Positions 1-6,784 are shown, counted from the first letter of the stretch. The stretch is DNA of 7,371 nucleotides from Desulfobacula sp. (GCA_023139225.1 JAGLNZ010000583.1:1-7371), one strand, 5' to 3'. Numbers and translations: made by a program. The notes: generated from the letters alone by a model not told the origin.

Positions 1-149
1 ACCTTAATTCCATGTGGATGTGAAGATGATTTTGTTAAAAGATTCTTCACAAGACCATCGGTAAGATTCCCAGTTTTTTGATCCTTTTTTAATACAATAG
101 AAACTTTTTGTCCTGGTTTAATCAGGGATCTTTTTTGCCCGTCAGTCAT
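1..149 (-). CDS. ywbE: YwbE-family protein (DUF2196), partial at window edge
   Basis: The first 49 residues are visible, starting at an ATG read leftward from base 149; the C-terminus lies outside the window. The protein reads MTDGQKRSLIKPGQKVSIVL, then a lysine-rich KKDQKTGNLTDGLV stretch and the SSSHPHGIKV motif. The opening 'R..IKPG..V.IVLKKDQ.TG.LT.G.V' followed by 'HPHGIKV' is the hallmark of the short YwbE family (usually about 65-70 aa), so roughly 15-20 residues are missing. The biochemical role of the family is not known. A clear AAGGAA ribosome site lies about 8 bases before the ATG (plus-strand ttcctt near 149-155). It is the last of three minus-strand small genes; an 83-base spacer without a recognisable terminator separates it from the Com-like gene, so co-transcription is plausible. 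Family call is fairly sure; function is open. Confidence 0.85.
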   Translation of the reverse strand, partial: MTDGQKRSLIKPGQKVSIVLKKDQKTGNLTDGLVKNLLTKSSSHPHGIK

Positions 150-232
150 TTGTAATTTCCTTTATTTATTATAGGCACAACTATAAAAATTCAAGATCAT
201 AGTTTTGTTTATTAATTTCAAAAGTTCAGTTT

Positions 233-430
233 CTATTCTTTAATCTCTGTCCTGAAAAGTTCGCTCTCATCAATATTTATCATTTTCTGACAATGATGAC
301 AGACCATATTTAATCGTTGAATATTTCCCTTGAAAAGAAATCTATCACAATGAGGACAGCGATATTCTTTTAAGTTTAGATCACTCTGCATTGGTGGGAC
401 TGTGGGGTCAGTATTCTTTTTTTGGGTCAT
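233..430 (-). CDS. Com-like zinc-knuckle protein (Mu Com family), 65 aa
   Basis: A small protein with two CxxC knuckles: C25-P-H-C28 and C44-H-H-C47, 15 residues apart, within the pattern YRCPHCDRFLFKGN...MVCHHCQKMI. This 'RC..C...LF.G.......C..C' arrangement matches the Com family, whose founder in phage Mu is a zinc-finger translational activator that binds mom mRNA. The match predicts a one-zinc, nucleic-acid-binding mini-domain. The first 22 residues are polar and probably disordered, and the tail after residue 52 is acidic. The ribosome site is weak (GTGAG about 5 bases upstream). It sits 31 bases downstream of the unknown alpha/beta gene and upstream of the ywbE-like gene. No mom, phage tail or transposase gene is in view, so the Mu role should not be carried over; chromosomal relatives of this kind are of unknown function. 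A generic zinc ribbon is the alternative. Confidence 0.8.
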   Translation of the reverse strand: MTQKKNTDPTVPPMQSDLNLKEYRCPHCDRFLFKGNIQRLNMVCHHCQKMINIDESELFRTEIKE

Positions 431-461
431 TATTTCTCACTTATAATATTTTAAGTTATCG

Positions 462-725
462 TCAGACACTTTTTAAAAAATCCACGCCATTCTCTTTTAA
501 AAATTTAATTGATTTACTGCAAACTGGCGCACTTGTTTCTAAAACAACCGAAGCGCCTTGAACCTTTTCTTTTATCTTTTCAACTTTTTTTACAATTGTA
601 AGAGCATCCTTCATTATGATCCTGCTTTTCCGATTAATAACCAGGACAAATTCATCAGAATCCTGCTTCATTAAAACCGTTCGAGGTGGAAGACCATAAA
701 GTTTTGGATCTACTTGTTCAATCAT
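462..725 (-). CDS. Uncharacterised small alpha/beta protein, 87 aa
   Basis: I do not recognise a characterised family. From the preferred start the protein begins MIEQVDPKLYGLPPRTVLMK. By eye the predicted order is strand (EFVLVINRKSRIIM), a lysine-rich amphipathic helix (KDALTIVKKVEKIKEKV), a strand ending in one cysteine (ASVVLETSAPVC), a helix (SKSIKFLKEN) and a short strand (VDFLKSV). There is no signal peptide or membrane segment, so it should be cytoplasmic. The N-terminal 'DPKLYGLPPRT' and the 'TSAPVCSK' segments look like conserved family motifs. Two starts exist: ATG at 731 and ATG at 725. The CGGGA ribosome-like sequence touches the first ATG but lies a workable 5 bases before the second, so I chose 725; using 731 adds Met-Lys (89 aa). 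It is the first gene of the minus-strand trio and probably carries the promoter in the divergent region. A single Cys in a helix-capping position could be redox active, but this is a guess. Confidence 0.75.
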   Translation of the reverse strand: MIEQVDPKLYGLPPRTVLMKQDSDEFVLVINRKSRIIMKDALTIVKKVEKIKEKVQGASVVLETSAPVCSKSIKFLKENGVDFLKSV

Positions 726-813
726 TTTCATCCCGATGATGTCTGTTTAATACAATATTTCAATATCAATAATAAAATTTCTATGCAAGAAGGGTTTAAA
801 AATTATCCTATGG

Positions 814-842
814 TTGACAAGCTTCTTGAGTTTTAATAATCC
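814..842 (+). promoter_or_regulatory. Candidate promoter for the plus-strand group
   Basis: A perfect -35 hexamer TTGACA lies at 814-819 in the divergent region. The -10 is unclear: at 17-base spacing the hexamer is TAATCC (837-842, poor), while the better TTTAAT (832-837) is only 12 bases away. If used, it would give a leader of about 40 bases before the ATG at 891. The same 160-base region must also serve the minus-strand trio; no convincing promoter for that side was found. Confidence 0.3.
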
Positions 843-890
843 TATTTCTACTCATCTTAGAAAATTATCTTTATCACGGAGGCAAAAAAA

Positions 891-1163
891 ATGGTCGAGC
901 GAACACCAAACAAAGAGGTTAAAGATCGGATAATCAGGATCAAACTTATTGATGGTTCCCTGGTTAATGGGCAGGTTAATATTAATAGAGAGCCGCAATA
1001 TGACCGATTAAGTGATCTAATTGCAAGTAGCCGAGAACCATTTTTAATCATGTTTAATGCGACGGTGAATCTTGCTGATTTTGAAAAATCGGTCAAGCAT
1101 AAAACTCTTTTTGTAAATAAAAGTCATATTATTTGGGCGGCTCCGGATGAAACCCAAATGTAA
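891..1163 (+). CDS. Uncharacterised small beta-rich protein, possibly Sm-like fold, 90 aa
   Basis: The start is well set by GGAGG at 878-882, 8 bases before the ATG. The 90 aa protein has no signal peptide or membrane segment. Its beta-rich pattern is RIIRIKLIDGSLVNGQVNI (residues 13-31), then a charged loop with DRLSDLIASS (about 38-47), a strand PFLIMFNATVN, a second loop with FEKSVKHK, and a last strand TLFVNKSHIIWAAP. The first stretch resembles a bacterial Sm/Hfq-type first motif ('I.L.DG....G.V') and the final stretch resembles an Sm2-like 'V.K..I..V.P' ending, so an Sm-like barrel is a reasonable inference but not an identification. It also resembles short uncharacterised proteins (DUF6812-like) with an 'IR...DG....G.VNI..' opening that I recall from sulfate reducers. 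It heads a same-strand group with the next two genes (gaps of 87 and 56 bases). Function unknown. Confidence 0.8.
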   Translation: MVERTPNKEVKDRIIRIKLIDGSLVNGQVNINREPQYDRLSDLIASSREPFLIMFNATVNLADFEKSVKHKTLFVNKSHIIWAAPDETQM

Positions 1164-1181
1164 AATGGACTGTTAAAAATG

Positions 1182-1207
1182 CCTGACAAAACACTTGTCC
1201 TGACAAA
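1182..1207. repeat. Paired CCTGACAAA repeats with overlapping TTGTC/GACAA palindromes
   Basis: CCTGACAAA occurs twice, at 1182-1190 and 1199-1207, exactly 17 bases apart. Between and across them TTGTC (1195-1199) pairs with GACAA on both sides: GACAA 1185-1189 with a 5-base loop, and GACAA 1202-1206 with a 2-base loop. It lies in the 87-base gap between the 90 aa gene and the pseudopilin-like gene, 44 bases before the latter's ATG. The arrangement could be a regulator binding site or alternative RNA hairpins. There is no T-run after it, so it is not an intrinsic terminator. Confidence 0.4.
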
Positions 1208-1250
1208 CTAACATAGATCAAATGCATTTCAATAAAACTGCACAGAGTTT

Positions 1251-1577
1251 ATGAAGAAAAAAATCAGCATTAAGAATATTATTATTGCTACATCTTTATT
1301 AACCACACTTGCCTTATTGGTATTTTTCGATTACCAAAGAGTCCAGAAAGATTTCAGGAATCTTAAGGCTCAACTCACAGAGATCAGATTAGAAACGCTG
1401 ACAAAAAATAAATACATGATTGTAAAATTTAAGGGAAAAGAAATGTCAGTTAAGGATTTTCGGACTGATAAAATTCTTGATTCAATGAATATTTCTACGC
1501 TGAACGATGTCATGCATGATACAAAACTTGGTCAAAATAGAGGTGTACAAATATCTCATTGTTTTGCTAAACTCTAA
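1251..1577 (+). CDS. Single-pass membrane protein, pseudopilin (GspH/FimT)-like, probably shortened
   Basis: The 108 aa protein has a basic N-terminus (MKKKISIKN), one hydrophobic segment at about residues 10-26 (IIIATSLLTTLALLVFF), then an amphipathic helix (about 28-52: YQRVQKDFRNLKAQLTEIRL) and a strand pair (KYMIVKFKGKEMSVKDF). A long hydrophobic N-terminal helix followed by 'LR.A..E....N.Y....F' is the layout of GspH/FimT minor pseudopilins, whose 'L..QL..IR.ET.TKN' region it recalls. It lacks the prepilin peptidase motif (G-F-x-x-x-E) and ends abruptly with QNRGVQISHCFAKL, where related proteins continue for about 50 residues. I infer loss of the processing site and perhaps of the C-terminus; no other frame in the following 56 bases restores it. 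The ribosome site is poor (AGAG 3 bases before the ATG), which hints at weak expression or decay. Alternatively it is a simple inner-membrane anchored protein of unknown role. Confidence 0.65.
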   Translation: MKKKISIKNIIIATSLLTTLALLVFFDYQRVQKDFRNLKAQLTEIRLETLTKNKYMIVKFKGKEMSVKDFRTDKILDSMNISTLNDVMHDTKLGQNRGVQISHCFAKL

Positions 1578-1633
1578 TCGTTGAAATAGTATAGTTTTAT
1601 TTTTGAAATTGCAGCCGACAAAGGAACTATCGA

Positions 1634-4600
1634 ATGGAATGCCCTAAATGTAGCTTTCAAAACCAAGAAGGGATAAAATTTTGTGGAAAATGTGGATATG
1701 AAATTAATAACAATTATAAATTAGAAAAAGAAAAGAGAAATGCCAAAAGTGAAAGAAAGCATGTAACAATTTTTTTTACAGATTTATCCGGGTATACGGC
1801 AATGACAGAACGCTTAGACCCGGAAGATGTTAGAATAATTTTAAACCATGTTTTTAAAAAGATTTCAGAAATAATTGAAAAATTTGATGGTTTTATTGAA
1901 AGATATATCGGGGATTCGGTTATGGCAGTTTTTGGAATACCGAAGGCTCACGAGGATGATCCCGTAAGAGCTATTAATACTGCTATAGAGATTCATGATG
2001 CAGTAAAATCAATATCCCCATGGATTCAAGAAAAAGTTGGGCATCAAATTTTTATGCACACGGGTATTAATACAGGTCTTGTAGTAACTGGTGAGGTGAA
2101 TCTTGAGAATGGTTCACATGGATTAACCGGACTTAATATTAATATAGCATCACGCCTTGAAAGCCTTTCGGACGATGACGAAATTTTAGTAGGACCTCAA
2201 ACCTATAAACTGGCTAAAAATTTTTTTAATTTCCAAGCGCTTAAACCTGTAAATATTAAGGGGAAAACTGGATTATTACATGTTTATAAGGTCCTATCTA
2301 AAAAAAATATAGAATTTGGTGATAATATAAGAACATTTTTTTCAGGTAGAAATGAAGAACTTTCAATTTTATACAAACTATCCAATCAACTTGTCCATCA
2401 AGATATGGGTAGTACAGTTTTTATTATTGGTGATCCAGGTATTGGTAAATCACGACTGGTTAACGAATATAAAAAACAATTTTTGGATGCCGATATATTA
2501 TGGATAGCGAGCCGGTCATCTTCATATCTTCAGGAAACAAGTTATGGTACATTTTTAGAAATTTTGAAGAATTATGCAGGAATTAAGGATTCTGATGATG
2601 ACGTGAAAGGGTGGGATAAACTTGAAGAAAAGTTAATGCATTTGTTTCCTGGTGAAGTCCCTGAAACGCTTCCTTACCTGGCAACACTTTTATCATTAAA
2701 AGTAAAAGGAAATTTATTTGATAAAGTTCGGTTTATTGACGGAGAAGCACTGAAAAGCCAGATATATAGAGCTTTTTTTATTTTATTAAAACGATTAACT
2801 TATGACCGGCCATTAGTGCTTGAATTTGAAGATTTTCATTGGGCAGATCAGTCAACGGTTGATTTGCTTGAACATCTACTACCAATAGTTTGTGAACTTC
2901 CTTTATTAATATTATTTATAAGCAGAAATGCAAAAAATCGCCCGGCATCAAAATTAAGAAAATTTTTAAAAAATGTGCACAATGAGTATCATACTGAGAT
3001 TTCGCTTAATCCTCTTTCAAAAGAGAATATTCTTGACTTAGCAAGTAAAAACCTAAATCTTGATCCAATATCTTCGCAATTACGTGGATTGATTCATCGC
3101 AAATGTGAAGGAAATCCGCTTTATCTGGAAGCACTTCTCTGGACCCTTAATCATAATGATCTAATTATAAAAAATGAAACCACTGGACAATACACCATAA
3201 AACCATTATCTGGTAAAGTGCCGATCCCGGATACATTGAGAGGCATAGTCGCATCAACTATTGACAGGCTGGATGAAGATATGAAGGGCCTTCTTAGAAT
3301 TGCTTCTGTAATAGGAAGAAATTTCCTTTACCGTTTGTTGGAGGCCATTGGTGATACCAGCAAAAGTTTAGACAACAACCTCTCCATATTAATTGGAGAA
3401 AATTTGATAAAAAAAAAAGTTGAAAACCCTGAACTGGAGTATTATTTTTATCATGATCTGATCAGAGATGTTGCCTATGATACTATTCTATTGCAACATA
3501 GAGAAAAGCTACATCGTAGTGTAGGGGAAGCCATTGAAAGCGTTTTTTCTGACCAGATAGAAAGATTTTACGGTCTGCTTTCATACCATTTCGCAAAAGC
3601 AGCTCAATGGAATAAAGCCCAAAAATATTTAATCAAAGCTGGAGACCAAGCCAATCGAATTGCAGGTGACTCAGAAGCCTTGTCCCACTACAAAAAAGCC
3701 ATGTCTGCAACCGAACAATTATTTAGTAATAAATTAAATGATTTTGAAAAAGCTGTTTATCAACGAAAATTAGGAGAAATATATTTCAGGCGTGGAGAGC
3801 ATGATAAAGCATTAGTATCATTTAAACAAGCATTCAGCCTATTAGGAATATCATACCCGTTTGGCAAATGGCAGACAAGGTTTGCAATTCTAAATCAGTT
3901 AATAAAACAAATCATAAAAAGATTTTTTCATATTTTTAATAAAAAGATGACAATAACTAAGTTAAAAAATCATGAAGAAGAAGTTTGTAAAATTTTTGAA
4001 TCTATGGCCTGGGTTGATTTTTTTATTAACTTGGAGCGCCTTGCGTTTGATGTGATCTCACTATTAAATTATGCAGAAAAAATAGGATATCTTCATAGAA
4101 CAGTTCAAGGATATTCAGCAATGGGGTTCTTATTTGATTCAATGGGATTCCCATTTGTTGCGCGTAAATATCATAATTTATCAATGCGAGGAATTAAAAG
4201 TATAGATGATGAACTGATTACTGCATCAATTTATCTTTTCTGGGGATGCCATTTAGATTTTCAGGGAAAATGGAAAGAAGCATTGGTATCATATAAAAAA
4301 TCAGCAAAACAATTTAAAAACATAGGGCATTTAAAAAAGTGGGGGAATTCGAAAATGATGATAGCCTTTGTTTTGAATTATCAGGGACAATTTTCCCAGA
4401 GCCATGAAATTTGTCTGCACATTGCTCAAATCGGATTGGAAAGCGGTGATCATCAATTAAGAGGCCAAGGGCTCCATGGTATTGGCTTAAATCAGTTATC
4501 TATAGGATCTCTCGATGATGCCATACTAAATATAAAAGAATCTATTAAACTATTAAAGTCTATTCCAGATTATTATGCATTAGGAATGGCTTATACTGAT

Positions 4601-5104
4601 CTTGCAAGATATTATTTAAACAAAAATGATTTAGAGGCAGCTCTTTCAATATTAAAAAAAAATAAAAAAATAATAGCTCAAAAGGGCCTACAAGGCTTCA
4701 TGGTTAGTCTGTTTCATAATGCTCTGGCTGAAACGTATTTAAATATTTTTGAACAATCAGCTGAGAAACATGAGAATATATCTATTGGAAAAGTAAAAAA
4801 ACATGTTCTTAAAACAATTAATCATGCCAAACATTTTAAATGTGGCCTGCCAAAAGCATTTAGGTTAAATGGTCTTTTTTGTTGGATAAAAGGAGATCAT
4901 AAAAAGGCACATAAATTTTGGAAAAAGGCTATTAGTATTAGCCAAGAAATAGGCTGTAGACATGAAGAAGGAATAATATATTTTGATATGGGAAAACAAA
5001 TCCAAGATATCAAATATTTAAAAAAGGCACAGGATATATTCGTTGAAACAGGTGCAAAGTTGGACTTGAGATATGTAAGAAAGGTGATTGAAAAATTAGA
5101 ATAA
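1634..5104 (+). CDS. Zinc-ribbon / class III nucleotide cyclase / AAA ATPase / TPR signalling protein, 1156 aa
   Basis: Start ATG follows AAGGAA (1621-1626) by 7 bases. Domains in order: a zinc ribbon (C3, C6, C17, C20); a class III cyclase homology domain, about 42-222; an AAA_16/STAND-type ATPase, about 236-640; and TPR-like helical repeats, about 645-1150 (clear units near 714-737, 866-896, 948-976, 985-1012, 1078-1105). In the cyclase domain both metal aspartates are visible (D50 in FFTDLSGYT, D94 in RYIGDSVMAVFG), as are the transition-state Asn/Arg pair (N170, R174 in NINIASRLE). The ATPase has Walker A GDPGIGKS (266-273), Walker B LVLEFED plus HWAD (394-405) and a CEGNPLYLEA segment (491-500). 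There is no membrane segment, so it is cytosolic. The layout matches the mammalian soluble adenylyl cyclase-like group, but with one cyclase domain, so activity would need a homodimer. Expected reaction is ATP to cyclic AMP, but the two purine-selecting positions are atypical (R90, G163), so nucleotide use is uncertain. It is visibly more AT-rich than the kinase gene and carries long A-runs. The architecture is very sure; activity is not. Confidence 0.95.
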   Translation: MECPKCSFQNQEGIKFCGKCGYEINNNYKLEKEKRNAKSERKHVTIFFTDLSGYTAMTERLDPEDVRIILNHVFKKISEIIEKFDGFIERYIGDSVMAVFGIPKAHEDDPVRAINTAIEIHDAVKSISPWIQEKVGHQIFMHTGINTGLVVTGEVNLENGSHGLTGLNINIASRLESLSDDDEILVGPQTYKLAKNFFNFQALKPVNIKGKTGLLHVYKVLSKKNIEFGDNIRTFFSGRNEELSILYKLSNQLVHQDMGSTVFIIGDPGIGKSRLVNEYKKQFLDADILWIASRSSSYLQETSYGTFLEILKNYAGIKDSDDDVKGWDKLEEKLMHLFPGEVPETLPYLATLLSLKVKGNLFDKVRFIDGEALKSQIYRAFFILLKRLTYDRPLVLEFEDFHWADQSTVDLLEHLLPIVCELPLLILFISRNAKNRPASKLRKFLKNVHNEYHTEISLNPLSKENILDLASKNLNLDPISSQLRGLIHRKCEGNPLYLEALLWTLNHNDLIIKNETTGQYTIKPLSGKVPIPDTLRGIVASTIDRLDEDMKGLLRIASVIGRNFLYRLLEAIGDTSKSLDNNLSILIGENLIKKKVENPELEYYFYHDLIRDVAYDTILLQHREKLHRSVGEAIESVFSDQIERFYGLLSYHFAKAAQWNKAQKYLIKAGDQANRIAGDSEALSHYKKAMSATEQLFSNKLNDFEKAVYQRKLGEIYFRRGEHDKALVSFKQAFSLLGISYPFGKWQTRFAILNQLIKQIIKRFFHIFNKKMTITKLKNHEEEVCKIFESMAWVDFFINLERLAFDVISLLNYAEKIGYLHRTVQGYSAMGFLFDSMGFPFVARKYHNLSMRGIKSIDDELITASIYLFWGCHLDFQGKWKEALVSYKKSAKQFKNIGHLKKWGNSKMMIAFVLNYQGQFSQSHEICLHIAQIGLESGDHQLRGQGLHGIGLNQLSIGSLDDAILNIKESIKLLKSIPDYYALGMAYTDLARYYLNKNDLEAALSILKKNKKIIAQKGLQGFMVSLFHNALAETYLNIFEQSAEKHENISIGKVKKHVLKTINHAKHFKCGLPKAFRLNGLFCWIKGDHKKAHKFWKKAISISQEIGCRHEEGIIYFDMGKQIQDIKYLKKAQDIFVETGAKLDLRYVRKVIEKLE
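3409..3418 (+). repeat. A10 homopolymer inside the cyclase-ATPase gene
   Basis: Ten consecutive A encode Lys593-Lys595 with flanking codons, at the end of the ATPase region. A further A9 (4654-4662) followed closely by A7 (4664-4670) lies in the TPR part. Runs of this length are known slippage sites for polymerase and replication; here the frame is intact. Confidence 0.9.
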
Positions 5105-5224
5105 TACAGATTTTTCAGTTCTGCAAATCAAATTGTGTAACTGTTCAGAATTCTTTCTGTTAACTATGTTGTTGTGATTTATAGAAGTTTCCTTTTTGTT
5201 TTGTAATGTAAAAATGGTGTGCCA

Positions 5225-6685
5225 CTATGGATAGGGCTGGAATTGTAATATAAAGACACTTCCTCCAGCAGATTTGCATTCTGGGAAAGAAGTAATATTT
5301 TTACATTTTTCAATATTGCCGGGACATGTATCCATATCTTGGGGTAAAAATCTGCACCTTGTACTTTTAAAACTAATATCAAATCCATGACGTTCTGCCA
5401 GAATTTTAATGCGAAGCAGATCAGCACCAATGCCTCCGGCATTAAATTCATAGGGGCTTCTTGAAGAATACAACATGGTTTCCTGGGTATGAAAAAATCC
5501 ACCAAATATCAAACCCTGGTTTTCTTTAGTGATACCAACACCATAATCTTTAATTTGAATTTGTATTTTATCATTTACAAGCTTAGCACTGACAATAATT
5601 GATCCATAATCTGGCGTGTTTTCAATGGCATTTTTTAAAAGCCCTTTGCAGGCTTTTGTCAAAATAGATTTGTCCATAAAAAGACAAAAGTGGCTGTCCA
5701 ACTCACAACCTATTGAAATTTTACGGTTTCCCATTGCTTGCCGGGCATCAGTGCAGATTGTTTCAATAAATGCTTTGACTTGGATTTTTTCTTCAAAAAT
5801 TTCTTCCCGGGGAAACACAGATTCAATTCGTTCAAGCAGTAAATAGATTAATTCAGAAAATCTGTCATCCTGATCCTGGATATCATCAAGCAGAAAAACG
5901 ATACTATCAATAAAATGGATCAAGCGCTGCTGATCCTGGGCGGCTATTACTGCATCCTTTGTAAGAATATCATCTATTTTTTCCTGCAAATCTATTAACC
6001 GGTTTACATTACGCAATCCGCGTTGAATAGTTTTATCCAGTCCTTTGATATACTCAGTATCTGCAAGTCTTTTGCTAAGCTGGTTTAATACAGTTAAAAT
6101 AATGGCCAATGGAGTTTTTAATTCATGGGACAGATGATCAACAACCCTTTCTCTGGCCTTGTCAAGGATTTTAAGATCCTCATACAATTTTGCATTTTCA
6201 AGGGAAATGACAACATAATGAGATACAGCTATGAGCAGGTCTTTATCTTTATCAGAAAATTGTGTCTGCTTTTTATTGAGAATCTGGAGAGTACCGATAC
6301 AAATATTATTGCGGTTGATCAAAGGGATACACATGATATTTCGGGTTTGAAATCCAGTAACTTCATCCACTCTTTGCAAAAATCTGGGATCATTATAAGG
6401 TTCATTGATAATCTGCGCCATCCGATTTTGAAAAACCCAGCCTGATATACCATGGCTTGTTGAAATCCGAATTTCATTTTTTTTCAAATCAGTGGAAACC
6501 TGGCTGTATAATTCATTGCTATCTGGATCATGCAAAAATACTGAACATCTTTCAGTCTGCATAATCCTATTTGTCTGTTCCATTATAACATGAAACAATT
6601 TGTCCATATTCATTTCAGATGTTATGATCTGACCAAGTTCGAAGATCTGTTTGTACTGATGGTATTTGTCTTTATTACTACTCAC
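5225..6685 (-). CDS. GAF-domain sensor histidine kinase with cysteine-bearing C-terminal insert, 486 aa
   Basis: A soluble hybrid-free kinase; no membrane segment or signal peptide. Domains: GAF sensor about 15-168 (CSVFLHD, GISGWVFQ, NIMCIPL, GTLQILNK); a signalling helix; HisKA dimerisation domain with phospho-acceptor H187 in SHELKTP; an extra helical stretch about 248-292 (LIHFIDSIVFLLDDIQ...); and a HATPase domain with N-box KNAIENTP (N352), G1 DYGVGI (380-385), F-box GGFFHTQ and G2 GGIGADLLR. Between G2 and the final strand lies an insert with C444, C454, C461 and C470 (RCRFLPQDMDTCPGN...), a pattern I recall in Desulfobacterales kinases, perhaps a metal site. It starts at GTG (6685): AGGAG lies 8 bases upstream, and an in-frame stop precedes it with no other start. 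A short ATG-CCG-TGA overlaps just upstream. It should autophosphorylate and pass phosphate to a response regulator, but none is in view, so it is an orphan. It converges with the cyclase gene. Its signal is unknown. Confidence 0.95.
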   Translation of the reverse strand: MSSNKDKYHQYKQIFELGQIITSEMNMDKLFHVIMEQTNRIMQTERCSVFLHDPDSNELYSQVSTDLKKNEIRISTSHGISGWVFQNRMAQIINEPYNDPRFLQRVDEVTGFQTRNIMCIPLINRNNICIGTLQILNKKQTQFSDKDKDLLIAVSHYVVISLENAKLYEDLKILDKARERVVDHLSHELKTPLAIILTVLNQLSKRLADTEYIKGLDKTIQRGLRNVNRLIDLQEKIDDILTKDAVIAAQDQQRLIHFIDSIVFLLDDIQDQDDRFSELIYLLLERIESVFPREEIFEEKIQVKAFIETICTDARQAMGNRKISIGCELDSHFCLFMDKSILTKACKGLLKNAIENTPDYGSIIVSAKLVNDKIQIQIKDYGVGITKENQGLIFGGFFHTQETMLYSSRSPYEFNAGGIGADLLRIKILAERHGFDISFKSTRCRFLPQDMDTCPGNIEKCKNITSFPECKSAGGSVFILQFQPYP

Positions 6686-6693
6686 GGCATTAG

Positions 6694-6698
6694 CTCCT
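6694..6698 (-). promoter_or_regulatory. Ribosome binding site that sets the GTG start of the kinase
   Basis: AGGAG on the minus strand lies 8 bases before GTG 6685-6683. A nearer ATG (6690) is only 3 bases away and opens a two-codon frame, so the GTG is favoured. Confidence 0.8.
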
Positions 6699-6756
6699 GT
6701 AGACCTTTGAACCCCTCATCTTCCCGGATAGTTAGTACATGTCGGAAACATTTTGG

Positions 6757-6784
6757 ATTATAGTTCTGATTGATTTATTCTCAA
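6757..6784 (-). promoter_or_regulatory. Promoter of the GAF histidine kinase
   Basis: On the minus strand TTGAGA (6784-6779) is followed after 16 bases by a perfect TATAAT (6762-6757), a close sigma-70-type match. Transcription would begin near 6750, giving a leader of about 65 bases. A second, weaker pair, TTGACA (6803-6798) with AATAAA (6779-6774, 18-base gap), overlaps it. The kinase therefore need not be transcribed from the IHF-like gene upstream. Confidence 0.65.

Noticed and set aside
233..430. Reading the Com-like gene as proof of a Mu-type prophage
   Set aside because: No transposase, mom, tail or portal gene is present in the window.
857..1096. Minus-strand open frame of 79 codons
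   Set aside because: Lies antisense over the 90 aa gene, which has a strong ribosome site and a coherent beta pattern; the antisense product has no recognisable features.
1222..1254. Ten-codon leader frame whose TGA overlaps the ATG at 1251 (ATGA)
   Set aside because: The overlap would suit translational coupling, but it has no ribosome site and is short enough to be chance.
5105..5224. Intrinsic terminator between the convergent cyclase and kinase genes
   Set aside because: Only a 5-bp AT-rich hairpin (CAGAA/TTCTG at 5146-5159) without a T-run on either side.
5179..5505. Minus-strand open frame of 108 codons overlapping the kinase C-terminus
   Set aside because: Same strand but another frame of the kinase, whose conserved G2 box and Cys segment lie here; no ribosome site of its own.
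5616..6445. Two plus-strand open frames (5616-5846 and 6125-6445)
   Set aside because: Both are antisense to conserved kinase domains and show no family pattern.
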